Assembly: GCA_033762735.1 (NCBI GenBank)
Contig: JANRLJ010000217.1
Location: 21,358-85,357 of the forward strand
Direction: 5' to 3'
Origin: JANRLJ01 sp033762735
Lineage (GTDB): Bacteria; Chloroflexota; Anaerolineae; Aggregatilineales; Phototrophicaceae
Length of the DNA stretch: 64,000 bases
Positions within the stretch are counted from its first letter, which is position 1. The number at the start of each line of letters is the position of its first letter. Made by a program: the position numbers and the translations under genes. The notes under the pieces were generated by a model. That model had not been told where the DNA came from. It made no database searches and saw only the letters and a list, made by a program, of their open reading frames with translations. Positions 48,740 through 57,411 of the stretch are shown piece by piece.

Positions 48740-49755
48740 ATCAGCAACATGGTCAGCGACCCCTCATCGAACTGCGGCAGGTACAGCGTTCCTTTAAGCA
48801 GGGACGCACGGTTGTGCCTGTCTTGCAGGAAATCAATCTGGATGTTTACCCTAATGAAGTCATTTGCCTGGTGGGTGAAAGCGGCTGTGGCAAGACCACG
48901 AGCGGGAAGATCATCGCGGGACTGCTTTCGCCAAGCGCGGGCGATGTGCTTTATGAAGGGCAAAAGCTGGATCGGCTGAACGGGCGGGAACGAGCGGCAG
49001 CCCGCCGTGCGCTGCAAATCGTCCATCAGGATCCGTTCGCCTCGCTGAACCCCACCCACACGATTGAGCAGATTTTGAGCTACCCTCTCAAGCGTCATCG
49101 CATGGTGACGGACAACGCCAGCCTCCGCCGCCGCATCTGGGAGCTGTTGACGATGGTCGATCTCACCCCACCGGGCGACATCGTCAACAAATATCCGCAT
49201 CAGCTTAGCGGCGGGCAGCGGCAGCGCGTGAGCATCGCCCGTGCGCTCACGGTACAGCCGCGCCTGATCGTGGCGGACGAGGCTGTCAGTATGGTCGATG
49301 TGAGTATTCGCATCAGCCTGCTCAAAATGATGCAAGCACTCCGCCAGCAGTTGAACATGGCGATTGTGTTCGTGACGCACGATCTCGCGCTGGCGAAATA
49401 CTTTGCCTGGGAGGGGCGGATTGCGGTGATGTATCTGGGGCGAATCGTCGAAATCGGGCGGACACCGGACATCATCAACAACCCGGCGCATCCCTACACC
49501 CGTGCTCTGATCGCCGCTATTCCTGAACCCGACCCCGACGTGGCGCGGCAGAAAGCGCACATGCCGCTGCGCAGTGAGGATATCCCGCGCCTGACGGAAA
49601 TGCCACCCGGATGCGCTTTTCACCCACGCTGCCCGTTCTTCATCCCCGGACTGTGCGATGTACAGGTGCCGCCGCTGGCCGCCGCGCCCGGTTTTGGGCA
49701 GCAGGTCGCCTGTCTCCCATTGAACCAGGGCGAAGGATTGCGCGTAGTTCAGTAA
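48736..49755 (+). CDS. oligopeptide-type ABC importer ATPase (DppF-like)
   Basis: Second cytoplasmic ATPase, pairing with the DppD-like subunit. The 339-residue protein has Walker A GESGCGKTT near 47-55, HQDPFASLNPTHTI (typical of DppF/OppF), signature LSGGQRQRVSIARAL, Walker B LIVADEAVSMVDVS and VTHDLALAKYF. The C-terminal extension includes GCAFHPRCPFFIPGLC near 293-308, again with Cys residues. The gene closes a complete five-gene importer: binding protein, two permeases, two ATPases. Confidence 0.93.
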   Translation: MNQQHGQRPLIELRQVQRSFKQGRTVVPVLQEINLDVYPNEVICLVGESGCGKTTSGKIIAGLLSPSAGDVLYEGQKLDRLNGRERAAARRALQIVHQDPFASLNPTHTIEQILSYPLKRHRMVTDNASLRRRIWELLTMVDLTPPGDIVNKYPHQLSGGQRQRVSIARALTVQPRLIVADEAVSMVDVSIRISLLKMMQALRQQLNMAIVFVTHDLALAKYFAWEGRIAVMYLGRIVEIGRTPDIINNPAHPYTRALIAAIPEPDPDVARQKAHMPLRSEDIPRLTEMPPGCAFHPRCPFFIPGLCDVQVPPLAAAPGFGQQVACLPLNQGEGLRVVQ

Positions 49756-49757
49756 AG

Positions 49758-49937
49758 ATGGATTCAAGACAGCTACATGCCTTCTTTCGCTTCGGGGTTT
49801 TTATCTTCGTGTGCAGTCTGGTGCTGGTGTTTCTGCAACCGCCGGGCAGCGCAGAATATGTGGTCAGCGTTTGCAGTACACTGATTGGCGCGGTGATGCT
49901 CCTGCTGGTGCTGGTCATCCTGCGGCTGACACGCTGA
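49758..49937 (+). CDS. small two-helix membrane protein
   Basis: A 59-residue protein starting MDSRQLHAFFRF, 2 nt after the ATPase stop. Two hydrophobic segments lie near residues 11-27 and 36-56, with a PPGSAEY turn between. The longer upstream frame overlaps the ATPase gene and is not used. It has no recognised family. Its place between the importer and the regulator suggests co-expression with them. Confidence 0.55.
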   Translation: MDSRQLHAFFRFGVFIFVCSLVLVFLQPPGSAEYVVSVCSTLIGAVMLLLVLVILRLTR

Positions 49938-49965
49938 AGAATGCAATTTTTGAAGGAAACGTGTT

Positions 49966-50697
49966 TTGAACCTGGATCACAACTCGCCTGTACCGCTTTA
50001 CGTGCAGATACAGGACTACATCCGGCTCAACATCCAATCCGGCAACTTCCCGCTCAATTCGCGCCTGCCTTCCGAACGGCAGTTGGCGGAACAGTTCGGG
50101 GTGAACCGTCTGACGGTGGCAAAAGCGCTGGGCGAACTGGTGCACGAAGGGCTGATCGAATCGCGCGTAGGCAAAGGCACCTACGTCAAGTCCATCCGCA
50201 TTGACCAGGAACTTCGTACGCTGACCAGCTTCACGCAGGACATGGCCGGGCGCGGCGGGACGATCACCAGCCGGGTGCTGCTGGCAGCACTTGAACCCGC
50301 GCAGGAAAAAGCTGCCGCCGCTCTGTGCATCAAAGCCGGGACGACTCTGATTTCGCTCAAAAGAGTGCGGCTGGTGGATGAACGGGTGATCGCCCTGGAA
50401 CACACTCGCATTCCCCACAGCCTTTGCCCCGATTTGCTCAGACATGACTTTGCCAGCGACTCGCTCTACCGTGTGCTGCAAGTCGAGTATAATATTCATC
50501 TGGCGTTCGCACGGCAGACCATCGAAGCGCGTGGGGCGCGACCCGATGAAATTGACTTTCTCGAAGTCCCGCTTGGTGCGCCGACGCTGGGCATTACCCG
50601 CGTAACCTACAGCACACACCAGACACCCATCGAATATGTTCAATCCGCTTACCGGGGCGACCGCTATACGTTTCATGTCACGCTGCAACAGCTTTAA
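49966..50697 (+). CDS. GntR/HutC-family transcriptional regulator
   Basis: Ligand-responsive DNA-binding protein. The 243-residue protein has a winged helix-turn-helix (about 5-72) with PLYVQIQDYIR, LPSERQLAEQFGVNRLTVAKAL (cited by SERQLAEQFGV) and GKGTYV. A UTRA ligand domain (about 90-240) follows, ending in YVQSAYRGDRYTFHV. It starts with TTG preceded by AAGGA. HutC-type regulators such as NagR/DasR sense amino-sugar phosphates. Between an importer and a family 3 glycosidase, a similar role is plausible but not shown. Confidence 0.92.
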   Translation: MNLDHNSPVPLYVQIQDYIRLNIQSGNFPLNSRLPSERQLAEQFGVNRLTVAKALGELVHEGLIESRVGKGTYVKSIRIDQELRTLTSFTQDMAGRGGTITSRVLLAALEPAQEKAAAALCIKAGTTLISLKRVRLVDERVIALEHTRIPHSLCPDLLRHDFASDSLYRVLQVEYNIHLAFARQTIEARGARPDEIDFLEVPLGAPTLGITRVTYSTHQTPIEYVQSAYRGDRYTFHVTLQQL

Positions 50698-50721
50698 TTC
50701 CGTCTCACGCAAGGGAGGCCC

Positions 50722-52266
50722 ATGAGTACGCTGACGTTAGAAGAAAAAGTCGGCCAGATGATGGCGGTCGGGTTCGACGCGCTGGAAGCCCCACCCTATA
50801 TTCTGGAGTGGATTGGGCAGGGGCGTGTGGGGAGCATCGTCCTGTTCACCCGTAACGTTTCAACACCCGAACAGCTTGCCCGGCTGACGACCGCGCTGCA
50901 TCAGGCCGCCCCGGCAGATCGTCCCCTGCTGATCTGCATTGACCAGGAAGGGGGTCTGGTGGCGCGGCTGCATGAAGGCTTTACAGAAAGCCCCGGTGCA
51001 ATGGCGCTCGGTGCAGCGGACTCCCCAGCGCTGGCGGAGCGAGTAGCGGCGGTGCTGGCAGCCGAGATGCGGGCGCTGGGCATTAACTGGAACCTCGCCC
51101 CAGTGGTCGACATTATCCACAACAAAAACAACCCGGTCATCGGAACCCGTTCGCTGGGAAGGGATGTGGAGCGCGTCGCGGAACTGGCGGTGGCGCAAAT
51201 TCAGGGTTTTCAGGAAAACGGCGTGGCAACGGCGGTGAAGCACTTCCCCGGACACGGCAATACGCCGGTCGATACGCACGTTGAACTGGCGGTTGTGACC
51301 GGGCCGGTGGATGAGCTTTTCAGCCATGACCTTATTCCGTTTCGGGCGGCGGTCGAGGCGGGCGCATCAGCAGTCATGGTCGGCCATGTGAAGTTTGCAG
51401 ATATTGACCCTGACCACCCTTCTACCCTCTCCCGCCCGGTTATTCAGGGCATCCTCCGCGACCAGATTGGCTTCCAGGGCGTGGCTGTGAGCGATTGCAT
51501 GGAAATGCAGGCCATTACCAACCACTACGGCCAGGGCGAATCGGCGGTACTGGCCGCGCTGGCTGGCGAGGACATTATTCTGGTGTCCCATACGCGCAGC
51601 CATCAGGAAGCAGCTTACGAGGCCGTTTTAGAAGCAGCACACAGTGGTCGTTTGCCGATAGAGCAGATTGACCAGTCCGTCCAGCGTATTCTGGCAATGA
51701 AGCAGCAGTTTCGTTTTGAGGGCCCGACTCAACCTAATGTGATTCGCACTGAGGAAAGTTTACAGGTGATGCAGGAAGCCGCCCGCGCCGGGACGATCAT
51801 GGTCCGGGTGGAAATGGGCGTGCTGCCGATTGGCAGTGATGAGCGGCAGATCGTTATCATTGAACCACGTATTGTGCGCCAGACACTCGCAGAAGATGAA
51901 CAGCCCACCAGCGATCTGCTGAAACTCGTCAACCAGCATTTGCCACAGGCGGCCACAAAAGTTCTGTTCCGCGATGAACCGCTGGACGAGGCGCTGCGAC
52001 AGGTACAGGCGGCGGATGTGCTGATCCTCGCGACGCGGAATGCCCATCTCGATGAACTGGCGCTTGAACGAGCGCGCACCCTCCTCAAAGCGGCCAGACA
52101 TGCGGTGCTGCTGTGCCTGCGCAATCCGTTTGATGCTGCGGCGCTGCCGGAAGCCGGAACCGCGTTGTGCGTCTTCAGCGACAGCCTCCCCTCTCTGGAA
52201 GCCGCTGTTGATGCGCTCAGAGGCGAATTTGCGCCGTCGGGCAAGCTGCCCGTGCCGCTGGATTAA
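50722..52266 (+). CDS. nagZ: glycoside hydrolase family 3, beta-N-acetylhexosaminidase-like
   Basis: Predicted hydrolase of terminal beta-linked N-acetylhexosamine residues, for example from muropeptides or chitooligosaccharides. The 514-residue protein lacks a signal peptide, so it is probably cytoplasmic. The TIM-barrel domain (about 1-330) has LICIDQEGGLVARL near 71-84, KHFPGHGNTPVDTH near 173-186 with the His acid/base of NagZ-type enzymes, and nucleophile Asp258 in VSDCMEM. A C-terminal domain of about 180 residues follows, as in two-domain bacillary forms. The GntR gene lies 24 nt upstream. Confidence 0.9.
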   Translation: MSTLTLEEKVGQMMAVGFDALEAPPYILEWIGQGRVGSIVLFTRNVSTPEQLARLTTALHQAAPADRPLLICIDQEGGLVARLHEGFTESPGAMALGAADSPALAERVAAVLAAEMRALGINWNLAPVVDIIHNKNNPVIGTRSLGRDVERVAELAVAQIQGFQENGVATAVKHFPGHGNTPVDTHVELAVVTGPVDELFSHDLIPFRAAVEAGASAVMVGHVKFADIDPDHPSTLSRPVIQGILRDQIGFQGVAVSDCMEMQAITNHYGQGESAVLAALAGEDIILVSHTRSHQEAAYEAVLEAAHSGRLPIEQIDQSVQRILAMKQQFRFEGPTQPNVIRTEESLQVMQEAARAGTIMVRVEMGVLPIGSDERQIVIIEPRIVRQTLAEDEQPTSDLLKLVNQHLPQAATKVLFRDEPLDEALRQVQAADVLILATRNAHLDELALERARTLLKAARHAVLLCLRNPFDAAALPEAGTALCVFSDSLPSLEAAVDALRGEFAPSGKLPVPLD

Positions 52267-52341
52267 GTACAGCGTGGACACACGCACAGCGGCACTCATC
52301 AAACGATCAAAATATTGCCACTCCCCGAACATCGCACGCTT

Positions 52342-52350
52342 TGCTATAAG
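52342..52350 (+). promoter_or_regulatory. extended -10 promoter of the MFS gene
   Basis: TGCTATAAG fits TGn plus a -10 hexamer with one mismatch, 54 nt before the start at 52404, in a 137-bp intergenic gap. Confidence 0.5.
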
Positions 52351-52403
52351 AGTGTCCTGTAGAAGTCTTTGCGCTGCTTTGGCTGCTATCAGCAGGACGC
52401 CAC

Positions 52404-53825
52404 ATGAGTTCGACTGACATGAAGACAGTCCGGCGTGGCAGCCGGACTTTCTTTCTTATCTGGTTCGGCCAACTGATCTCCCTGATCGGCAGCAACATGA
52501 CCAGCTTCGGGCTGGGTGTTTGGGTGTCGCAGAATACCGGGTCAGTCACCCAGTACGCCATCACCATTCTGTGTAATCTGGTGCCCACGTCACTCGTCGC
52601 GCCCATCGCGGGAGCGATTGTCGACCGCTTCGACCGCCGAAAGGTGATGATTATCAGCGACTCCGCCGCTGGCCTGAGTTCGCTGTTTGTGGCGACGATG
52701 TTCTTCACCGGGCGGTTGGAGGTGTATCATATTTATCTATCCTCCATCGTGACCGCTATTGCCGGGACGTTCCAGACCCCTGCCTATCAGGCGACCATCA
52801 CGCTGCTTGTCCCGCGCGACCAGTACAAGCGGGCAGCGGGGCTGCTCCAGCTTTCTGAGGCGCTCGGTTTGCTGATCGCGCCGCCGCTGGCAGGCTTGCT
52901 GCTGGTCACGATAGAGCTGCAGGGCATTATCCTGCTCGATTTCTTCACCCTGTTTTTCTCGCTGTTCACCCTCGCTACAGCCCGTTTCCCTTCCCTTCCG
53001 TTCAACGGCGAGAACGACCGTCCCACCACCAGTATTCTGGAAGAAATTGCATTTGGGATGCGCTTCATCCTGCGCTATCCTGGTTTCATCGCCATGACCC
53101 TGTATGTGGTGCTGTTCCTGCAAATTCTGTTCGGGTTCGCTACAGCGTTGATTACACCGCTGGTACTGAGCTTCGCGGATGAATTCGTGTTCGGGTTAGT
53201 GATCGGGGCGATTGGCATTGGGGCGCTGGTGGGCGGGATTTTAATGGCTGTGTGGGGTGGGTTCAAAAGCCGCACCAACACCATCCTCATTTTTGCGATT
53301 CCGTATGGTCTGAGCCTCATCGCAGGAGGACTGCGCCCTGACCCGCTCGTCGGCGCCATCGCGGGCTTTACGCTTGGGGTTGCCCATTCGATGGTGATCG
53401 GCAGCAATCGCGTTTTGTGGCAGATGAAAGTGCCGCCGGAGATTCAGGGAAGGGTTTTCTCGACCCGTCTGCTGATTGCGGTGGGCGCACAGTCATTGGG
53501 AACGCTGATAGCAGGCCCGCTGGCTGATCGCATTTTCGAGCCGCTGTTTGCCGCGCCGCGCGTACTGCCCGGTCTGCTGAATATCCCTTCCATCCTGCCG
53601 CTGCGCCCGGCAGGAGGACTGGCAAATACGGTCGGTACGGTAATCGGCGTTGGGCAGGGGCGTGGTATGGCCTTTATGTTCGTGCTGCTGGGAATACTCG
53701 CGCTCATTGCGACAGTCTTTGCCGCACGCAGTCGCAACCTGCGTCGTCTGGAATATGATATGCCGGATGCGATTCGGATTGAGAAAATCACACCCGATGA
53801 ACTACCGCCCGCTACTGAGTTCTAA
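52404..53825 (+). CDS. major facilitator superfamily transporter
   Basis: A 473-residue polytopic protein with about 12 hydrophobic segments. The start FFLIWFGQLISLIGSNMTSFGLGVW, cited by WFGQLISLIGSNM, and the loop IVDRFDRRKVMIISD near residues 72-86 (cited by DRFDRRKVM) are typical of the MFS_3/enterobactin-exporter-like group, often annotated as drug or siderophore efflux. A loop of about 50 residues sits between the last two helices. AGGA precedes the ATG. Its stop is 3 bp from that of the convergent TIM-barrel gene. Substrate is unknown. Confidence 0.9.
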   Translation: MSSTDMKTVRRGSRTFFLIWFGQLISLIGSNMTSFGLGVWVSQNTGSVTQYAITILCNLVPTSLVAPIAGAIVDRFDRRKVMIISDSAAGLSSLFVATMFFTGRLEVYHIYLSSIVTAIAGTFQTPAYQATITLLVPRDQYKRAAGLLQLSEALGLLIAPPLAGLLLVTIELQGIILLDFFTLFFSLFTLATARFPSLPFNGENDRPTTSILEEIAFGMRFILRYPGFIAMTLYVVLFLQILFGFATALITPLVLSFADEFVFGLVIGAIGIGALVGGILMAVWGGFKSRTNTILIFAIPYGLSLIAGGLRPDPLVGAIAGFTLGVAHSMVIGSNRVLWQMKVPPEIQGRVFSTRLLIAVGAQSLGTLIAGPLADRIFEPLFAAPRVLPGLLNIPSILPLRPAGGLANTVGTVIGVGQGRGMAFMFVLLGILALIATVFAARSRNLRRLEYDMPDAIRIEKITPDELPPATEF

Positions 53826-53828
53826 CCG

Positions 53829-55076
53829 TTATTTCAGTGTGGTGTCGTAGACGACCTTGACCAGAAAAAACGCGATGCGCCACTCGAACGCGATACGGTA
53901 GAGTGGGTTGTAGTAGCGTTTGAGCGTCCAGCGAAACGGCGGAATTTTGAGGGCGAGGAACAACGCCGTAAAGCCTGGTTCCTTTGCAACACGCGGCAGT
54001 ACTTTATCACAGCGCGGCGGGGCGTAGTCTTCCAGATAAAGGTTGTGCCAGACGTTTTTGGTGGTAAATTCGCTGCCCTTCAGGCACAGCCGAAAGTTGG
54101 ACACAGCCGCTTCACTGAAGACGTTGTCGATGTCTTCCTGCTCGAACTGCGGCGCCATCCCCACGCCGTTGCGGTAGCTGACCACGAACACAGGCTTTGT
54201 GATCTGCCGCTGGTCGATCAACTGCTCAATGTAGTGGTTGCTGATTTTGCCGTCGCTGCTCGGCAGAGCGTGATTCTCGAAAAGAATATAGTCCTGAAGC
54301 GCGGTCTTTTTATCAAGGTCGATGGCGTAGATGTATTTCGGGTCAAACTTCGGGTCATAGAAATTCGTCCCAAATTCCATTCCGCCTTTGTGAACAGCAT
54401 CCGCTAATCGACCAATAAAGCGGGTATTGGCTTCCACGCGAAAGTTCAGATAGGCTTCCGTCAGTTCAGGGTCACGCTCAAAGTCATGGGGAATATCGCG
54501 CCCGGTCAGTGCGCGGAACTCAGCACGAGCATGGTGCGAATAGTCCCCTGCAAAGACAAACGGCAGCTTTCCCGGCATATTCGGGACGCCTAGCTGCCCG
54601 TGCTGGATGTTGTCCACATAAATGCCGTCGAAGCCCTTGTTGGTCATGCTCTGGATTTTGGCAAGCACATATGCCACATAGGCTTCGCTGTGAATCGAGC
54701 ACATGCGCCGCCCGCGATAATACGGGATCAGCCGCCCTCGCTCGTCCCGCGCCCACCAGTCCTTACCGGGAAATTGGTCGTAAACGAGGTTTGGCCCCTG
54801 GATGTAGGCATGAACCCTTATCCCCAGCTTCTTGAAGTTCTCCAGCCGATCCAGCAAGAACTGACGGTCTTCCTGTTCGGTCTGGTCGTTAAAACCCCAC
54901 GAATAGGTCGCCCAGAAATCGGTAATGCCGAACAGTTCCCGCACCCGCGCCAGATACTCGTAATCGTAGCTGGTCATCAGGCTCTTTTCGTCAATGCGCG
55001 GATTAAAGTACTTGACCTTAATCATGCGGATGGTGCCAGGGCCGGCCCAACAGTAGTAACCGATACGGTCTAACAT
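53829..55076 (-). CDS. TIM-barrel glycoside hydrolase-like protein, specificity unknown
   Basis: A 415-residue protein without a signal peptide. Features of a glycosidase barrel are visible: a Tyr/Trp-rich start, RVHAYIQGPNLVY near 85-97, a strand-end motif GFDGIYVDNIQHG near 148-160 whose Asp could be catalytic, and MEFGTNFYDPKF near 230. The C-terminal part (about 350-415) is basic and aromatic. It fits putative glycoside hydrolases of the alpha-amylase/GH-like barrel class but I cannot place it in a numbered family. It lies 3 nt after a methyltransferase gene, so the two may modify a surface glycan together. Confidence 0.6.
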   Translation of the reverse strand: MLDRIGYYCWAGPGTIRMIKVKYFNPRIDEKSLMTSYDYEYLARVRELFGITDFWATYSWGFNDQTEQEDRQFLLDRLENFKKLGIRVHAYIQGPNLVYDQFPGKDWWARDERGRLIPYYRGRRMCSIHSEAYVAYVLAKIQSMTNKGFDGIYVDNIQHGQLGVPNMPGKLPFVFAGDYSHHARAEFRALTGRDIPHDFERDPELTEAYLNFRVEANTRFIGRLADAVHKGGMEFGTNFYDPKFDPKYIYAIDLDKKTALQDYILFENHALPSSDGKISNHYIEQLIDQRQITKPVFVVSYRNGVGMAPQFEQEDIDNVFSEAAVSNFRLCLKGSEFTTKNVWHNLYLEDYAPPRCDKVLPRVAKEPGFTALFLALKIPPFRWTLKRYYNPLYRIAFEWRIAFFLVKVVYDTTLK

Positions 55077-55079
55077 GCT

Positions 55080-55802
55080 TTATGCTCGGAGGGTAAAGAA
55101 ACGGGAGACAGAGAAGGACTGATCGTTCATCGAACGCACCAGATCAACCACCTGTTTCGAGCGCGACCCCACCCACAGCCAGTCGCCAATCAGCCGATGA
55201 TGGGAATACTGATTAAACGCACAGTGATAGTAAGCGCGGTGGGCATCATGGCAGAAAACAATGGTCTTTTCGCCAGCAATTTCCAGCGCTTGCAGCAGGC
55301 AGCGGCGGCGCTTGCGGCCATCGACCATGATAATGTCGAAGGGCTGCTCCAGCGAAGCCGGATAGCTGATGTAATCGTCCATGTTGACGCGGCGATCTTC
55401 CGGGCGGCGGTAGGGATTCAGAAGGCCATAATCGAAAACCACCAGTTGAATGCCGGAGGAGCTTTGTGCCTCTGTATTCCAGGCGGCGTAAGGCGTCACT
55501 TTCCCCTGATCGCAGAAAAATACCTTGACCGGGATATTCACTTCCTGCTGGAAACGCGGAGACAGATAATCCTGAAAATAGCGGCGGTCATGTTCCAGCG
55601 CCACCCACTCAAAGGCGATACCGCTCTGTGCCAGCATTTTCGTAAAGTAGAGGGTGCTTTTCCCGCTCCCCCATTCCAGAACCCGCAGGCGGCCTTCGGT
55701 TTTACGGGCAGTATCGAGCAGGACACTTTCAAGCAAATCGCCGTCTTTGGCAGACATCAGCGCTTTATCGCTGCCTCTACCAAAAAAACGCATCAATATC
55801 AT
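55080..55802 (-). CDS. class I SAM-dependent methyltransferase-like protein
   Basis: A 240-residue protein. RVLEWGSGKSTLYF near residues 40-53 matches SAM-binding motif I, EWVALEHDRRYFQDYL near 64-79 gives the acidic ribose-binding end of strand 2, and FDIIMVDGRKRRRCLLQAL near 155-173 matches the post-III region of the Methyltransf_24-like group. The C-terminus is rich in His and Tyr. The start MILMRFF follows AAGGG. It is first in a two-gene unit with the TIM-barrel gene. The substrate is unknown. Confidence 0.75.
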   Translation of the reverse strand: MILMRFFGRGSDKALMSAKDGDLLESVLLDTARKTEGRLRVLEWGSGKSTLYFTKMLAQSGIAFEWVALEHDRRYFQDYLSPRFQQEVNIPVKVFFCDQGKVTPYAAWNTEAQSSSGIQLVVFDYGLLNPYRRPEDRRVNMDDYISYPASLEQPFDIIMVDGRKRRRCLLQALEIAGEKTIVFCHDAHRAYYHCAFNQYSHHRLIGDWLWVGSRSKQVVDLVRSMNDQSFSVSRFFTLRA

Positions 55803-55882
55803 GAGAACCCTTCAATCGGGACGATATGGCAGAACGAAGGGGTATTTTAGGGGTGTACTAAGGGATTTTCAATGCAGGTCTG

Positions 55883-55915
55883 AAACAAAAACGGGTGATC
55901 AGAATGACCACCCGC
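55883..55915 (-). terminator. terminator of the polyamine operon
   Basis: CGGGTG at 55892-55897 pairs with CACCCG at 55909-55914, with partial pairing inside the loop. On the minus strand a TTTTTGTTTC run follows. It lies 30 nt past the homospermidine synthase stop. Confidence 0.85.
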
Positions 55916-55943
55916 TTTGCCTTTGTCGTGAAGATGCTCCACT

Positions 55944-57392
55944 TTAACGCACGAGGAAGGTTTCAAACTGCCACACATCCTCGTCATTCGGGCGCACACG
56001 CCCATAGTTCTCGAATGGATCCCAGCGGTTCTGGAGCGGAGTCCAGTCCGTCTGTACCGAGAGACATGGGCCGAGGTAGGGATTTGCCACCTTGAGCACT
56101 TCGTCATGTGGCAGATCATCCGGCACACAGACACCCATGTTCGGGTTGCGCAGCATCCATTCGACCGCGCCCAGCACCGAAGCCGCGACCTGGAGCGTGG
56201 TCGCGTTCTGACCGGGGACAAGCTGGCGGGTTTCGTGGATGTCAAGCTGCGACCCGACCCACCAGCCATTCATGGCGTGGCCGAGCAGCAGCACACCGAG
56301 TTCGTCCTTGCCGTCGATAATCTCGTCGGTCATGATGCGCTGCGCTTCCTGCATCTGGTAATTGCGCATCTTCAGTTCGTGCAGCGAGTTCATGGCCGCG
56401 TCGGTCGGCAGATAGGCGTAATGCACCGTCGGGCGGTAGAGCGGAATGTCCCCGTCCCACACGGTCAGATGATCGCTGATGGTGAACGCTTCGCCATGTC
56501 GCACGACCATCCCGATGATTTCGCCCATCGGCACCCACGAACGCACATAGGTATGAATCCCCATCTGTGCGAGGCAAATCTGGTTGCCAGGGCCGTAAGT
56601 GTGCTTGTGCGCGGTCGGCGGCAGACGGCGCTCATGCGTCCCCCACCCCATCTCTGCCGGGGCGATGCCTTCTTCGTAGAAGCCTTCAATCGACCACGTA
56701 TTCACAAACTCGTTGACGAGCTTGGGCTTGTCGCTGACCTGCGTGTCACGTTCGGAGATGTGGATGACCTTCACGCCTTCCAGCATCGCCACTCGCGCAT
56801 AATCACGGGCGCTGAGCGCGTCTTCCAGCCCTTTGCGCGTCTGTGCTTCCAGGTTGGTTTTGAACATGGCCGCTGCGATATCTTCCAGCGCCACTTTCGT
56901 CCAGTGGCTTACCAGGCCAGGGTTCGCGCCGTGTTCAACGACCGCTGTCGCGCCGCCCGGCCCCCAGGAAGCAACACGCTTCCGCAGTGCCATGTGCCGG
57001 ACGTACAGCGTGCGCTCCGTTGGCAGCAGTGCGCCTGCGTCGCCATAGGGATCCCACAGTTCGACCGACGTGTTGACATACAGCACGTGGTTATCGTGGC
57101 ACCACTGTAAAATATCACCCGCATCAATGTTCCAGGCGAGGTCGATCAGCAGATCGCCCGCGCCGACATACTGGCCGAGGAGCGACGCCATGTTTTCGGG
57201 CGTCACTTTTTCCTGCACATAATTCACCCCGGCAGCGAGTGTGTCGGGGATGAGGTGGCGCAGGTCGGCGAAGTCCATGATCGTCCATTTTGAAAAGTCC
57301 ATCTCGAAGTGCCGCAGCAGCAGGGGCTGTAAGCAGCGCGAGACCGATCCACATCCTAACAGAAGGATGCGCCCATTGAAGGGAATTTTCAT
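55944..57392 (-). CDS. hss: homospermidine synthase
   Basis: NAD-dependent enzyme that joins two putrescines, or putrescine and spermidine, into homospermidine. The 482-residue protein starts MKIPFNGRILLLGCGSVS with AAGG 9 nt upstream. The Rossmann fold (GCGSVSRCLQPLLLRH near 12-27), WNIDAGDILQWC near 88, SVELWDPYG near 108 and VEHGANPGLVSHW near 150 are characteristic of the saccharopine-dehydrogenase-like homospermidine synthases, whose usual length is about 475-485. The upstream gene encodes ornithine decarboxylase, which would supply putrescine. That pairing strengthens the call. Confidence 0.93.
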   Translation of the reverse strand: MKIPFNGRILLLGCGSVSRCLQPLLLRHFEMDFSKWTIMDFADLRHLIPDTLAAGVNYVQEKVTPENMASLLGQYVGAGDLLIDLAWNIDAGDILQWCHDNHVLYVNTSVELWDPYGDAGALLPTERTLYVRHMALRKRVASWGPGGATAVVEHGANPGLVSHWTKVALEDIAAAMFKTNLEAQTRKGLEDALSARDYARVAMLEGVKVIHISERDTQVSDKPKLVNEFVNTWSIEGFYEEGIAPAEMGWGTHERRLPPTAHKHTYGPGNQICLAQMGIHTYVRSWVPMGEIIGMVVRHGEAFTISDHLTVWDGDIPLYRPTVHYAYLPTDAAMNSLHELKMRNYQMQEAQRIMTDEIIDGKDELGVLLLGHAMNGWWVGSQLDIHETRQLVPGQNATTLQVAASVLGAVEWMLRNPNMGVCVPDDLPHDEVLKVANPYLGPCLSVQTDWTPLQNRWDPFENYGRVRPNDEDVWQFETFLVR

Positions 57393-57411
57393 CTTGTGCA
57401 TCCTTTGTGTT

